From: Dirofilaria immitis
Lineage: Eukaryota; Nematoda; Chromadorea; Rhabditida; Onchocercidae
NCBI GenBank assembly: GCA_024305405.1
Contig: JAKNDB010000096.1
Location: 1-64,000, forward strand
Reading direction: 5' to 3'
Length of the DNA: 64,000 bases
Part shown: one piece after another, positions 36,855 to 50,548 of the stretch
How the letters are laid out: each line of letters opens with the position of its first letter
Position numbering within the stretch: the first letter of the stretch is position 1
Position numbers and translations under genes: made by a program
Notes under the pieces: model-generated
The model's input: the letters and a program-made list of their open reading frames with translations, nothing else
What the model was told of the DNA's origin: nothing
Database searches by the model: none

Positions 36855-39800
36855 TCCTGCAATTTTTGATCTATGGTCGAAAATCTCACTGATCAAACAA
36901 CATACCAATCGCATGGCTAGCATATTTCAAATTGCTTAAAACAATTTGACACCCTCCGACAGATGACTGCTGTTGCTGCTTCAACGATATATTATCATTC
37001 CATATGAAACATTATTACAAAGATAGGAAAAAGAGCGATTGAAGAAATGAAGGAACAGTGATACAATGATAAAGTAAAGCATACATACACAAAATTTTAG
37101 TCTTTTATTAATCATAAAGTGATTGCAAGAAAGTATACAAGTTGATTATTTTTAAAACCTAAGCTCATTTTACAAGAAGATAGACAGATGCAGACATGCA
37201 CAGATTAATCTATTAACTTAACGCAACATGTCCTTTTCCCGAGCTTTCCTCTCACGGTCCATCTTACTTTAAAAAAAAAACATTTCTTTCAAAAACAACG
37301 GAAACATGCCAGCGGTGATTTATTCACTTTCTTTCCTTTTCTACTTCTCATTTTTGATTTATTCACTCTTTCTTTCTCAGAAAAAAAAAAAAACGATGAA
37401 TAAAAATACGATGCTATTTGCTATTTTCGAATTTGTAAGAAAAAAAAGAAGATAAAATCCCAAGGAAAAAAGATTCTTTCCATCATTAAAATTAAAAGAC
37501 AATATTTATCGTGAATATAATGGCGTAGTATTGTCGGGACCTCACACAAAGCACCGCTGCTATTTCAAATATTTCATAAGATCAAATGGATGAAGAAAGA
37601 AAGGAAAAAACATCCTGGAAATTACGATGAAAAAAAGTCCCAAATGAAACAAAAGAATTGTATATATTTGTATAGGAAACATACTTCTTAACATTTTTGC
37701 TATTCGAACTATATGTTTTGTCCTGTCTTAAAAGAAATCAAAAATGAGAGAAACGTTTTTTTTGTTGTTTATTTAGCAACGATAAGCTAGTTAATAAGAT
37801 GGAATAGTATGATGAATGTAAACGTACAATTGCTTTCAACTTATTTTTGTATATCATTTTTATCTTTAATGCAGCATATTTCCTTTAATCTTTTATTCCT
37901 TCTCTATTTATCTAATTAATTCATTGGAACAAAACACTTTAGTATAGTTGAAGATGCGAACAGCAGTTATATAATTGAAAATGTCTTCTCATGAGTTATT
38001 TCTTGTTCATGCTTGCTAGAAAAATACATACTAGGAGACATAGTATTACTATACCGTATATTACTAATGCCATTTTTTCTTGAAAACCTATAAATCTCGA
38101 AATCCAATCATTCTCAGCCATATAATTTATTGAAGAAATAAGAATCAAAGAGAATCCAGGAAAACAGACAAAAGAGACAAAAATAACGAATAACATGATA
38201 GAAGAAAGTATCTAATCAGTTATTTAAAGATCAATCATTCGCAAGAGGAAAAGTTCTTCTTGTCATATTTTTTTATGTGATATAAACTTATAATTTGTTT
38301 AATTTGAAAATCCAACACGAAAAAAAACGTACCTTGTGTAAATAAGCATTGCTCAACCAAAGTATCGACGGCACCAATTGCTGATTTACGTACCTAAAAT
38401 CTATTGCAAATTAAAATTCCATACATACTATAGTGTTTGAAGACTTTTTATTTTTAAATTGATGAATACAAATTAGCATTAATTATAATTTCTCCAAACT
38501 TATGCCTAATAGTTCATACTATAAGATAACATTAAAAAGTTCAATCAAGCAAGGAAAAAAACGGCATAGCAATGAATCAGGAAGAAAAAGCAAAAACATC
38601 AATATTTACTTATAATGCTATTCTTCCACATTCACTCTTGCTAAAGCATTTAAACAGGTTAATATATATGCGTTCCATCTACATTCCTCAAATGTTTTCT
38701 CTTTCTAAGATTGATCACTCACTACACATGCTACAACATAAAAATCATAACATTGATGATAATAACAAAAATATTGCTAATTTTGGAAAAAAACATCAAC
38801 AATTTTCATAATCAAAAAAGAAAAGTTAAGTAGTTTAGATAATATCTCAATGAAACAAATGCATCAAAGACTACATCCTTTATTCAATCAAAATAGAAAA
38901 TCAATTTTTGAGATTATTAACTTCATCTAATATTATATTGATTCATCGGTTTTATGAAAGGCAACAGTAACTTTACATATACATTCATTATATGAATCCA
39001 TTTTGCTCGAATAATTTAAATGAAAAGCAATCTAACTGAAAAAATGTTTTTTTTACAAAATATAATCAAAAACTTCCAATTTTAGCAATATTTTAACTAC
39101 TAATGGTATATGTACTATTAGATGTCAGAGATGAAATGATTGGATAAAGACGATGCTTAAGCAAAAATCAGAAATTCTAAATGGATGAAAAATCCATGAA
39201 CTCTTTTTATATTCATTATAATTTTTGTAAAAATTATTCATCACTTAAAGATATCAAAAAATTATTTGATTGAAATCCTTTTTTATAATCATTATTTTAT
39301 ACAAGTTCAAAAACAAGGTAAACAAGTGAATAAGTAGTAGTTGTATCTGCAATTTCGTTTACTAATGAAAAATGTATTTTCAGGATTAATACTTTTAAGA
39401 ATGCCAAGTTTTTTCGAAGCTCTTTAAAATGATCTAATGCTGTTTCACGATTAATCATACTTTAAAACTCACTGTCAACACTTTAAACATCTCTCTGTCT
39501 TCAAAAATTGTCCTGCTTCAATTTCATATCATATATGGCATTATATCATCGATAAACGGAAAAAATCCAAATATTTTGAAATAGATGTTAGTATTATAAG
39601 GCGCATTATATTGTTTTAGGGACAAATTATCACAAAAAGCATCATTTCCTTCTTACTCTTCTGTATTAAATAAAAAGTTCACATATTTTGCATCATTTAT
39701 ATACATCCTGATAAACACTATTTTGAAATATTACATGGATTAAGACATTAACCACTATTTGCTTTTGATCCATTAGTGAATAAGTTTATAACTAAAGAAT

Positions 39801-42800
39801 ATTAATATTCCTCCTATCTCTTTTCGACATCTGGCACAAAATAGCAACTAAAGATCGATGCACCACTGATTTTATGTGACACAATCAATTTCAATTTTCT
39901 TATCTTTTTCTAGTTACGAATTCAGCGACAGATAAAAATTTTCAATCTGGACTACTGAAGAGCTCTTACTGGCTCATAAATAAATATTCAATGAGTATCC
40001 CATTTTTCAACTTGGAAGGATATAATTAGTATTCCCGCTGACAGCGATGCCAAATTAACATTTGATAAAGTGGATGCAGTTCAAAATACAGGGTTTCATT
40101 TCAGTAAGGTTATTCGTCTATTTCATGTAATTGATGAAATAAAAAGTTATCAATAAAAAAAATTGGAATCGATATTAACTGTAAGTTTACCTAAGGGTCA
40201 ATTCTTATCCCGTATTTACCTTCTGATAAATGATCAAGCATGAATATTTATGAATGTCCTTTTTATGGCATCGAACGAAACTATCCTTACCATTTATTAT
40301 CATTATCAATTTGTATTTTTACTTCATTAAAATTACAAGAACTTCATTCTATCATTTTTCCGGAATCCATTCTCCATTCCTGAATCCTTCTCCTCGTTCA
40401 TCCAAAGCAACCAATAAACGAGGAGAGGAGTTGTAGTAGATTGATTCTCTCTCGCTCCCCTCTTTTTCAAGGTCAATAGAAGAATCTATTGCTGATGTTG
40501 TTAATGCTTTTTGCTTGAAGAGCTTTTACAATGGAAGAACACAATTCAATTCGATCACCTAAAAAACGGCGCACAAAAAATTCAAGTCATTGCAGCGAAA
40601 CGAATGTGAAGATAGCGAGGAAAAAGAAACGAAAAAAAAAAAAAAGAATGCAATATAGATGGTTGTGGAAAGCAGTTTCTCCCTCCTTCTCATTACGCAT
40701 CTGTCATTTTCCCGCAGGGACCTCTTTCAAGGATGTGCATTGTTAAATATTTTAAAGAAAAAAAGAACCTAACTGATAGGTGAATTTACGAGGAATATTC
40801 GGTAGCTAACAGTGAAATTTTTCCATAGGACCAGTGATACATACTTTATAAACCCTATCATACACTGAATGTCTGAACAATTTAATGATATAGATAAGCT
40901 ACAAGAGAATGAGTATAGATTGTAATACGCTAAGCTTTCAAAATCAGTACTCTTAGCGACTATAGTAATCATATAGAAATAACAGCAATATCTGAATTTG
41001 GGCAATTTATGATAGAGTCATAGTACTTGCTCTGTTTTTTGAACACACTATTCTAGAAAAGGGAACGGATAAAGATATTAATATATCGAATAACATTTAA
41101 GTGTCCGTTAAATTACTGAAAATTTGCATTGTTTTTATAGTTTCAAAATTAAGTTAAAAATTCCAAGTCTCTAGAATAAACTCGAGATAAGCGCTATTGC
41201 ATCAGCTGTACGTCGTTTGAATAAATGAGTGAGTGATTGAAATCAAAATAAATACTATGCTCGATTAGAGTCTGATAATGCAGAGAACTGTTCTAGCTTA
41301 AACTATGTAATAAATAATTGCAATTTTTATCGCTCATTTATAAAAAAGGTAAACACAAGTATAATAAAAAGCTCTAAAATTATTTTAATGAAAACAAAGA
41401 ACATCCTTCAGGAAAACGGAAGTATTGTATTGATTGTACTGTAAAGACAAGACGAACCACATTAAAACCTGTTATCATTACTGCAAACTATCTATTTTCG
41501 ACGCTAATAAGAACTTGTTTATTTCTCGAGAACAGCCTTCCTTCTACAGTACTGCCGGATGGCAAGTTTTGGAACAATCATTAACTACGACGATGTTTTA
41601 AAAGGTAATTGAATAACATTACAAAAGACGAAAAAAACGAGCAAAAATGGAGTTTTAAAAATTCTCTTATATCAAAAGAATCAAAAACGAATCATTAAGC
41701 TTATTCAAAATAATATTGCAGTAAAAATAGTGTGGCATTTTCGGATATCATTAATAAAAATAGTGTGACATTTTCGGATATCACTTCTAAAATAAATTGC
41801 AAAGTGTAAGTAATTGCAAAAATAACCACTTACATTATCCGTAGGATGCTGGAGAGCATTCGCTAATAATGTTGGGAATACTCTATGGACTCTTTTCAGC
41901 AGGTATTCTACTGCCATAAATTCAATATATAATGAAGGGATTTGTTCCACTAACATACCACATAATTTATTATCTGTAATTCAAAGAGAAAATCAATTAA
42001 GTAAACGATCAGTTCCAAATAAATAAAAAAATTGTTCACTCATATGAAAATAGAAAGAAAAGTCTATGGTTATTTATCATTTCATTTTAAATGCAATAAA
42101 TTTAATTTAATTCTGAAATATGAATCTATCATCTTCCCATCCCAACTATCCTTATCAGCAGCAGCTAGCAACATTCTTAAAGTTTTAACTACAGATACGT
42201 TTTGTTCTTATTTATGCCTCACCTAATCTAGGCAATGTTTATTTAAGTAGCGGCAATGTCAGTATTATAACTTGAATTAAATTTTGATAAGTAAGATAAA
42301 CTGATTATCTTATTAACAAGAAAACCAAATAAATGTACTATTTTATTCGAATACAATTCTGCTAACTCCGACATCTCGCGTCTGCGTAACCAAGTTTAAT
42401 AAATTACGTTATAGAATAGCAAGTCCTAACGATAGTGTCTCGCTTCTAATAATATTTAATAATACACAAGGAATATAGTTTAAGACCACGAAATTGAGAT
42501 GAATTTAAATCGTGTTTATGAAAATTGTAGTTAGAGTATTTTCAGGAAACTTATTTTAAGATAACGATGCAAAAAATTTTGGCTACTTTTTCATCATTGA
42601 AAAATACCTGTTTCTTTAGCAAACACATTTTCAATCAAATTAAAGACAACTTCAATTTGTCGTTGCTCTTTTCGACGTTTAACATCCTTGATAATTTTGA
42701 TAGATCACGGATTGCAATTTCCTAGAAAATATTTTCTATTTAAACCAAAATTACTCGAATTCACACAACAAAATATATCTGTTTAGTTGGAGATCCACAG

Positions 42801-43941
42801 AATAAACCTAAAGTCAGGAATCAAGAAATTTAGGATAAGAAGCCAAATTATTGGCATTTGTAAGAAACAATTCTAGAAAATTGAACTACTTTAAAATTCC
42901 GGTTCTCACTTACAAAATGAACCGATTCATAGAAATGCCATTAATGTCTCAAAATAGCATGGTTTTGATACATTACAACAAGCTTACATGATAAGAACGT
43001 TCTACGTTAAATGAATAGTGCAACTACGATATCTATGAAGTCCAAAAACGATGGTTTTATTGAAATTTTCATCTATAATGTCTTTGCTGCTTTCTAAAAT
43101 AGGAACTTAGCATTCAGTTAAAAGCCTATTCATCATTTTCAAAAATGAGAGAAACCTGTCGGATATATTTTCACTGCGTGCGTATAATAAAAGGTATCGT
43201 AATGCGGTACTTCAGTAGTCTCCACTTCCATTTCTAGAAACATTAAAGTAAAAGGTTTTATCTAGCTGAAAAATTAAGTTTAAAAACCATCTATTTTTTC
43301 ATAAAATACGGGAGCAAAATACTTTATTTGGAAGAGTAATTAACATTAGACCTATAACTGTCTAAGTGATGAAACAGGAAATTCAAAAATCCCATCATAT
43401 ACATAACCAACCTTCGTTGAATTCATTTTCGCTAAATTCAATAACCATTTCGGAGAAATTAATAACTGCAAATAAATTAAAAGAGTATCTTTCTCATTCG
43501 GTCATATTTATATCGGTATAGATTGTCTAAACTACATAAATTTTATCATAAAGGAGAATATATTCCTCAACAAAATCAAGTGCAAAATGAAAATTCCATT
43601 TTGTAGAGAAATAATTATTAATGAGAATTTTCAAATTGAATAATACTTGAGTAATTAGATTTTTGAACAAAATGTCTAGATTATAATCTACTAATCGTTA
43701 AAATTAGGGCTACAAATCCGACAAGCACAGTCAATATAGAAAGAACGTTTTCCAAAAGATTCAAACCTTCATGGTCAAATTAAAAATTTACTAAAAAATT
43801 ACAAGCTTTTTGTTTCTCGAAAAATCACGAACTACATTTATAACAATACAAAATTTTATGAAAAAGAAAGCATTAAAATATGATATTGCTGTTTCAAGAC
43901 TTACCTGAAGTAGAGAAGTCATTAAAATTAGTCGCTGTCAT
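19164..43941 (-). CDS. ppfr-1: Protein phosphatase 4 regulatory subunit 1 (PPP4R1/PPFR-1), 23 exons
   Basis: Minus-strand exons: 43941-43905, 43465-43412, 43233-43156, 42721-42608, 41973-41834, 38393-38333, 34050-33947, 25519-25460, 25246-25082, 24512-24407, 24062-23885, 23540-23454, 23073-22905, 22690-22463, 21980-21780, 21636-21457, 21049-20888, 20720-20615, 20444-20362, 20221-20027, 19894-19794, 19655-19465, 19274-19164; about 971 residues. N-terminal HEAT repeats (DLAWGVRKSSCEVF, HDTSRWVTHVAFQQLGRF), an acidic middle (SSSEEDDDIEE), then C-terminal HEAT repeats with PPP4R1 signatures CAHSFPAVAFTLGRNNWPC, WRVRHTLASSIHEIA and VANVRLAFVRSLSK. It scaffolds PP4. Five one-base deficits (near 43189, 42718, 42695, 20669, 20118) are needed for frame; then phases all agree. 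A TTTCAG acceptor about 65 bp before the ATG may be an SL site. Confidence 0.92.
25520..33946. other. 8.4-kb ppfr-1 intron between exons 7 and 8
   Basis: Noticeably less AT-rich than the flanks. It has alternating pyrimidine-rich (about 28020-28250, 31090-31220) and purine-rich (about 30360-30600) tracts and a GT microsatellite at about 27768-27834. Several open frames of 60-107 codons occur on both strands, but they are simple-sequence or lack any family likeness. No nested gene is supported. Confidence 0.6.
27768..27834. repeat. GT/GTGC microsatellite
   Basis: An interrupted (GT)n run with GC and GTAT interruptions. It explains the His/Thr- and Cys/Val-rich frames on the two strands. Confidence 0.9.
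34543..34680. repeat. Compound TGATAA/TGATGG/GGTGGT microsatellite
   Basis: A gradual change from (TAATGA)n to (TGATGA)n to (GGTGGT)n. It produces a meaningless poly-His frame on the minus strand. Confidence 0.9.
35219..35312. repeat. CTAC-based tandem repeat
   Basis: Units ATCTATCTAC, CCGCCTAC and ACCTACGCAT alternate with a 4/8-bp periodicity. Confidence 0.85.
36814..36851. repeat. AT dinucleotide microsatellite
   Basis: An uninterrupted (AT)n run of about 19 units. Confidence 0.9.
38394..41833. other. 3.4-kb ppfr-1 intron between exons 5 and 6
   Basis: AT-rich with no recognised coding segment. A 24-bp block, AATAGTGTGNCATTTTCGGATATC, occurs twice at about 41726 and 41758. The Lys/Arg-rich frame near 40531-40746 is driven by an A-run and is not a gene. 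Confidence 0.55.
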
Positions 43942-44890
43942 TGTTATTTTGTTGTTTGAAGTTGTATTATAAAAAAATTTTTTTTCCATATAATAATAAA
44001 TACTTCCTGAAAACAGTTTATCTTTAAAGGATTAAAAGAATCATGTGAGTTAGACATATGTCTTTTCAAGGGTTCGAGACAAGTCCGAGATTACCTAGAT
44101 GATTAGTAATTCAAACATGAGGCTCTTATTATAGTTGAAATGGAAAATAAAGACTTATCATACTGAATGATTCATCCATGTAACCTGACTTATCCACACA
44201 ACCCTCCGGCTCATCTGTCCGTCACCCCAACGCACATCCTACGCCTCTTTCCGTTACCACGCTAACCTCAAACAATTTTATGAAAAATATTACAAAATTC
44301 GTCCATACGGAAGGCTACATTCGACGGTTCGGACATAATAAATATATTGGCCAGTAAGCTTGAGCTGCTTGCTCCTATCGTAAAGTAAAAGTGTTATTTC
44401 GTTGAAATGCCGTAGAATCTTCTATTTTATGATTTATAATTTTTATTTACAAACATTTGGCAGTCCGTACTATGTCAAAGCGCAAGAAAAATGCACACAA
44501 ATAATAACAGTACAGAAATGATCTAATGATATAACATAACTTATATCGGTTGATATAAGATGGACGATTAATGTTATTTATATATTGATCTCATGTCCTA
44601 ACGCTACGATATTATTCACTTCGTTTTACATAAAAATCAAATATTTCGATGATTAAGCTAGAAGTTTCTCATTATAGACGAATACTGCTTAAAATATCAA
44701 GACTAAAATTTTCTAAATTGAGACTAAAATTCTCGTTAGAAATTAAAAAAATTAATCTTTTATACATCGATCGAAAATAGAAAGTGACTAATTCTATCCA
44801 TCTTTATCATTTTACGTACGCTTATTTCGCGTAAGAATAGCAAACGATGATATTTTCATGCTTTTATGAGCCATAAAATAAATGAAATAG

Positions 44891-45008
44891 TATTGTAAAG
44901 GCGTAAATTGTTATTGATATTGGCATATGATCAAATTTGTTTAAAATCGTATTGTAAAGGCGTAAATTGTTATTGATATTGGCATATGATCAAATTTGTT
45001 TAAAATCT
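44891..45008. repeat. Perfect 59-bp tandem duplication
   Basis: The unit starting TATTGTAAAGGCGTAAATTG occurs at 44891-44949 and again at 44950-45008, with essentially no differences. The duplication is therefore recent or an assembly artefact. Confidence 0.9.
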
Positions 45009-45894
45009 ACTTTAAAATATCGGCCCAATAAAATAATTGTACATTTGTTGTACGCTTCATTTAACATATCAAATTTATCAATTTCTTTTTTACCTTTTTT
45101 AAATATTATATTACCACTCATTTTCTTTTAATTGCCATAATCACTTCCGATTATCATTTATATATGTATTCAATTATTTGAATTTTTATTTATCTATTTA
45201 TTTAAAAGAATTTATTTATCATTATTTTATTTTTTCAATAAAAATTCTGCAATCTTTCATAAAATATTTTTCATTTACTATTTGTCATTTAAAAAATTTA
45301 TTCAATTTAATTATTTTTTCAAATTTTTTTAAATTTAATCATTTAGCATAATTTAATTATTTCAAGTAATCCGATAACATTCAAATCAACAATTCATTTC
45401 CAAACTAGTATGAGATTGATCGATCTTAGGGTAAGCTCAATTTCATCATTTTATCAGTTACTCTCGATTTATCTCCTTAAATCTCAATTCGTAATTCAAG
45501 AAATAAAATTTAGTCTTGAATATTTTTATTTTTCATTTATGCTTTATCATCATATAATTTATCAATTGATCATAACATTTCAAATTAGCGCCGCAGTTTT
45601 TCTCATTCAATTTATTATTCGACACGAATAAATTGCGGAAGGTTTCGGAATAAGAGAAAATGTGACCATCACTAAAATTGCGAAGAAAACACGATAATCA
45701 GATAAGTCAGTGATTCCTTTGTGTTGGATCTCACACGAAAGGGTGTATGTTGTATGCACGCATTTACTGTACAATGCAAGATGTAAGCTACAAATCGTTT
45801 CGCCTTTGTCTTTGGGCTGTAATTCCCACTCTATAACAAAGCTCTCTTTATTCTTATATTCACAACCATATCAGGATCCAACACTAAGCCATTG

Positions 45895-46116
45895 TTAAAA
45901 ATATACTTCATCAAGTGGTTGGGCTTTATTTAATCTCCTTTTCCTATAAGTATTATTGTCATTTAAATTGTTTTTATTGAGACTATCGGCTTTGTACATT
46001 GGTCTTGTAATTGCTGAGTTCGTTAATGTATTATCATGTAACCACAACAAAGATTTAATTACCCAAATTTGAGGTTGATGTCTTTGGATTTCTCTTTGGC
46101 AACAATTGAAGCTCAA
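45895..46116 (-). CDS. Unidentified 73-residue ORF
   Basis: An open minus-strand frame with non-repetitive composition (QPQIWVIKSLLWLHDNTL, ITRPMYKADSLNKNN, RKRRLNKAQPLDEVYF then stop). It might be a terminal exon, but no upstream exon, splice partner or family is recognised. Surrounding DNA at 45700-45900 and 46020-46140 is also less AT-rich than the region. It could equally be a remnant. Confidence 0.2.
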   Translation of the reverse strand: MSFNCCQREIQRHQPQIWVIKSLLWLHDNTLTNSAITRPMYKADSLNKNNLNDNNTYRKRRLNKAQPLDEVYF

Positions 46117-46644
46117 GTGGAGGTCAAGAGTTTGGAACTTTGTGCACCTTGTTGCAACGCAAAATAAAGAAAAAAAAAGGAATTCTTTACTACACTATCA
46201 TCAAAAACACGCTTCAAAGCATTCTCAGTACATTATCATACGATAGGAATCATAATTTCTTCCATCATTATCATTTTGAAAGCGAAAGATTAATTAGCCT
46301 GAAAAATTCAGCTTTTTTTTCTCGCAAATCTTTCATTAATCTTATAAACAAGTGAAAAATAAAGATTATTTTTCAGTTTGCTAAATCAGAGAGTTTTAAA
46401 TACAATTTTTCATATATAAAATTTTTTAATATTTATCAAAAATTCTTGAATTTTTTTAAATTATCAAATTTTTTAAACAATAATCATGCATTTCTTGTTG
46501 ATAAAAAGAAAAAGCTACGAATTTGTTACTATGAATAAGATCAAAAAATTGATGCTAAACAGAATTACATTTGTTTGGTCGGAATAGCACTGATTAGCAT
46601 TATCATCATTAGTAAAAGAAATTATTATTCAGTAACAAAATCAT

Positions 46645-46665
46645 ATCATCATCATCATCATCGTT

Positions 46666-46728
<63 letters not shown>

Positions 46729-46735
46729 GTCATCA
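46645..46735. repeat. ATC/TCA trinucleotide microsatellite
   Basis: A nearly pure (ATC)n run of about 30 units with one GTT and one GTC interruption. Confidence 0.95.
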
Positions 46736-49700
46736 ATAGTTTTGCAAGATATTTTCTTGATTTATCGATTGATCATAAGAAGAAATAAAGTAACACTTCG
46801 AATGCATGAGGATATGTCGGAAAAAAATTATTTGAAGATACAAAATTGTTAAATCTTGACTAAATCAATTAATTATTAATCGTAAAACTTTTGTAATCTG
46901 GTTTAATCGATTTAATAATAGATGGATTATATTGATGGCGTGTTTGTATGCGTATATATTCCAATAAATTTTCTACGAATCAAACAGTTATTTCGTTTTG
47001 ATAAAGAAAGATACTATGCAAATGACTTAATCAAATTAATTGGTTAAAAACATATTTAATTTAATTAAATTCACTCAAATATGCGCATTTATCAGTTATA
47101 ATTCATACGCAAAATCTTATAATTGTATAAATAAAATCACGCTAAAGCTTATTACGTAATGATAACATTAAACTTATTGCATTAATAGATAGATAACGTA
47201 TTATTAATTTCAAACATCATCGAGCATTATTTCATCTCAAAACAAATGCTTTTTGTGTATCAATGCAAAAATACGTGAATGGTTTACGTAATACTTAAAT
47301 AGATAACATTTAGTATTGTTATGATTGTTACATTTAATGCTTTGAAAAATAAAATTTATATCAAAGAATGCTTTATATTATCATAATCAAATGAGTAAAT
47401 TATAAGATTAGTTAGATGTAATAAATATAAATTCATTTAAATTTCATTCATTAAAATTAATCGTCGTAATATGAATTATAATTTTTATTATTTGTTTGAA
47501 TTGAAATAATAATTTCTGCTTAAATTAAATAATATATAATTATTAATTTCTTTTTTATAAACTTTTCTTATATGATGTATTTTGTATTTAAATAATTAAT
47601 AATGATAAGATTACATTTCATCTTACGAATTATTCACATAGCGTCCTTATTATTCGTCTTCACAAGAAATGTAAATTGCTTCAATATTTTCTCGATGAGG
47701 TATCGGCGATGATATTACAATAAATATCTTGACTATTAGAGAATGTATAAAATATGATAGGTACTATTGGGAAAAATGAAAAAAGAAGGTATCATTTTGA
47801 TGGGTTTTAAAATGTTTTTTTTTTTTTTGTAGGAAATATTTCGATCTAAGCATAAAAATATTTTAAAGTAAAATTAATATAATGCAATATTTCTAGTTTT
47901 TGCTTTTGATAATAAAAATTGGAAAATAAAGATTATTTTTAAAAAAAATGTCAGATTTATCTTTGTATCTGATATAATTGTCCTATAAAATCTGATAATC
48001 TATTATAATAAAATATTATCCGCTCTTGTAAGTTCTCGTAATTATTTTCACTTATCGATTTAACGTATTCGTATGTTTTATAAGCATTCAATGTTTTATA
48101 TGATAAATCTAATTATTTTTAAAATTATGGATAATAAACATCGTAAAATTTAACGTGCGTTTGAAATTTTCCGTTGTATATAACTATAAAATCAGAATAT
48201 ATCCATTCGTAACAATTATATAATAAGTAAAAATATTATAATTATTTTAGAATAAAATATTCGCTTGAGTTAATTATAATCTATGCTCATTTTAATTCGA
48301 CCAATATAAAGTATCCTTTCTTTTAGATATTTCATATACTATATTTTGAAAAATAAATTTCATTTTTTAAACTTAATTGGTTATCAATGATTTCTACGAT
48401 TAGTTATCAATGATTGCTATGGTTAAATTATGCAACAATTTTTATTGCCAATCAACTTCCTATCCATACAATGGTAATTGCATTTAATAGAATTTAATTT
48501 TATAAAATTAGGCAATGATAAAATCAATTATCATTTTTTCCCATGCATAATTAGAAAAAATTCACTAGATCGTCAACGTTGGATATGGAATGATATTGGA
48601 AGATGTTGAATATGATATTAGTATATTATTTGCATAATTATGCAAATAATCTGAAGAAAATTAATCAGATCTATTTTATTAATAGCATGCTTAAGCAAAT
48701 GATGATCCAAATAAGCTTGATTATTTTAAAATTTTGAGTTTAAAATCTGAAGTAAGCTAAGCCATTAACCTTATATTCTGTTCAATGATTACTTATAGTT
48801 TTGAATATTTTGATGCTATTTTTGATTGACTCATTAATTTCATCCACTTTGTCGAGAATTTCTTGCAAAATTAATTAAAATCGATTAAGGTTTTAACATG
48901 CAATCGCAGATGTAATTGAGTGAAATTTTAACATACAATTTCAGATGTTAATAATTCTTGAAAAATTAATTAAAATTGATTAAAATTTTAACATTAATCG
49001 ATTTCAATTAATTTTGTCAAGAAATTCTTGACATCCGAGAATCACGCAATCACAGTTGTTAATGCTTTGCAATTATTCTGCAGTTGATTTTTCTTACCTT
49101 TTTTCAAATACCTAATTTCGAATTCTTTTTTCAAGATCTTCTTTTATTATTTATTTAAATAAATTTAAAAATTCTTGCGTGATTCTCGAAGTAGAAAACT
49201 TTTTTTATTCTTGAATAGAAAATTTTTTTTTATTTTATTCACTGCAAAGTGATAATACTTTTTTCCATCTATCGAAATATTATCCAATAATATAATAATG
49301 CAAATAATTGACTTGGCCAGTTCTATTATTCTATAAAAGTAATTATTGCAGTAAATAATTATTTCTAATATTTCCATCATATTTCTAATTTTAAGTTCTT
49401 CAGTTTTGAGAATGTTGAATTGATATTAAAAAAATTTCTAAATGTTTTCATTGTAAATATTTATTTATCGAAATGATAAAATTGGAATGATATAAATGAT
49501 AAATTTTAAACTTTTTTTCTTCTTACTTTATCACTTAATTCAAATTATTTCTTATTTTTATTTTCAATAATTGTAATTTTTAACTTCATATTTCCAGAAA
49601 TTTGATTCTTTTAAAAGCTCCTCCATTAAGGCGAATTAAAATTAATCATTTACATGTTGAACTTATTTCATTAATATCCTAAAAAATAAATGAATTTTAA

Positions 49701-50548
49701 TACAAAATCCATGAATTTTAATGCAAATCTATGCCCGTAGTTGCAATTTGTTACTTGACCTCTATATTTGACCCTGAATAACCTTTTCGACGCCTATCCT
49801 AAATGATATTATAGTTGATAAAGTAGTTTTCACCATTCTTTAATATAACAAATTATTATGAATCATACTGTAAGCTATTGTTTACAAATCATTGAACACA
49901 ATATGAACGATATTAACAAATTTCTTGAAAAAAATGCCGTAAATATTCGTTGCTTGATAATGTTTCATATTTGTAATTTAATTAATTACCTTTTGCTTAA
50001 TAGTTTCGTTATCTGGATAATTGAATTTCTTATATATTAAATTATTTATAATATTTTGTGAAATTAAATTCGATCGATTTCGATCGATTCCTTTGAATAA
50101 ATAATTTTATAAATTTCATAAATTCTCGAAATTTTTTTTTCACAAACAAACAATCAATATGTATGTAATCGAAAGAAGATATGAAAAATTATTGAACAAC
50201 AATCGGAAGAAGTAACAGATGATCTTAAAATTCACTTCACGATAGCAATCTTTGTTACTTTCTGCTATTGCTATTGCCGTTGCTGTTGCTGATGATCTTT
50301 ATAATTTTCTTGTAACTTTCTTTACATCATTTTTATATTTTAGTTATCAATGGATTAACCATAATTGAATTCTAATAAATGATTTAATGATCAATATTAT
50401 GATGATTTATTGTCAAGAAAATAAGGCAAAGAATGAATTGCATTTGTTGTGTAATAAATGTTACGCTCATTGAATAATTGATGATATCGAAGTAATTTCA
50501 CATTTAACAAGATAAGAAACTATTTTAATTCAAAAATTTTTCGACTAT
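46736..50548. other. Gene-poor AT-rich DNA
   Basis: No conserved coding sequence or RNA gene recognised. Near 48880-49000 there are scattered similar segments of the form TTAATTAAAATCGATTAAGGTTTTAACAT, partly inverted (CATTAATCGATTTCAATTAA), a weak local inverted repeat. Confidence 0.55.

Larger units (their letters stand above)
34051..38332. other. 4.3-kb ppfr-1 intron between exons 6 and 7
   Basis: Contains a TGATAA/TGATGG/GGTGGT run at 34543-34680, a purine-rich block (34850-35150), a CTACGCAC/CTATCTAC 4-8-bp repeat (about 35219-35312), pyrimidine-rich sequence (35430-36070), and an AT dinucleotide run (36814-36851). No supported gene. Confidence 0.6.
43942..46644. other. Intergenic: ppfr-1 upstream region and beyond
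   Basis: The 44160-44360 stretch is the most GC-rich local segment and lies just upstream of ppfr-1, so it may contain its promoter; no TATA box or known site is evident. Beyond are the 59-bp duplication (44891-45008) and an unexplained minus-strand frame at 45895-46116. Confidence 0.5.

Noticed and set aside
44070..44090. tRNA B-box-like GGGTTCGAGACAAGTCC
   Set aside because: No matching acceptor stem, D arm or anticodon arm can be built around it.
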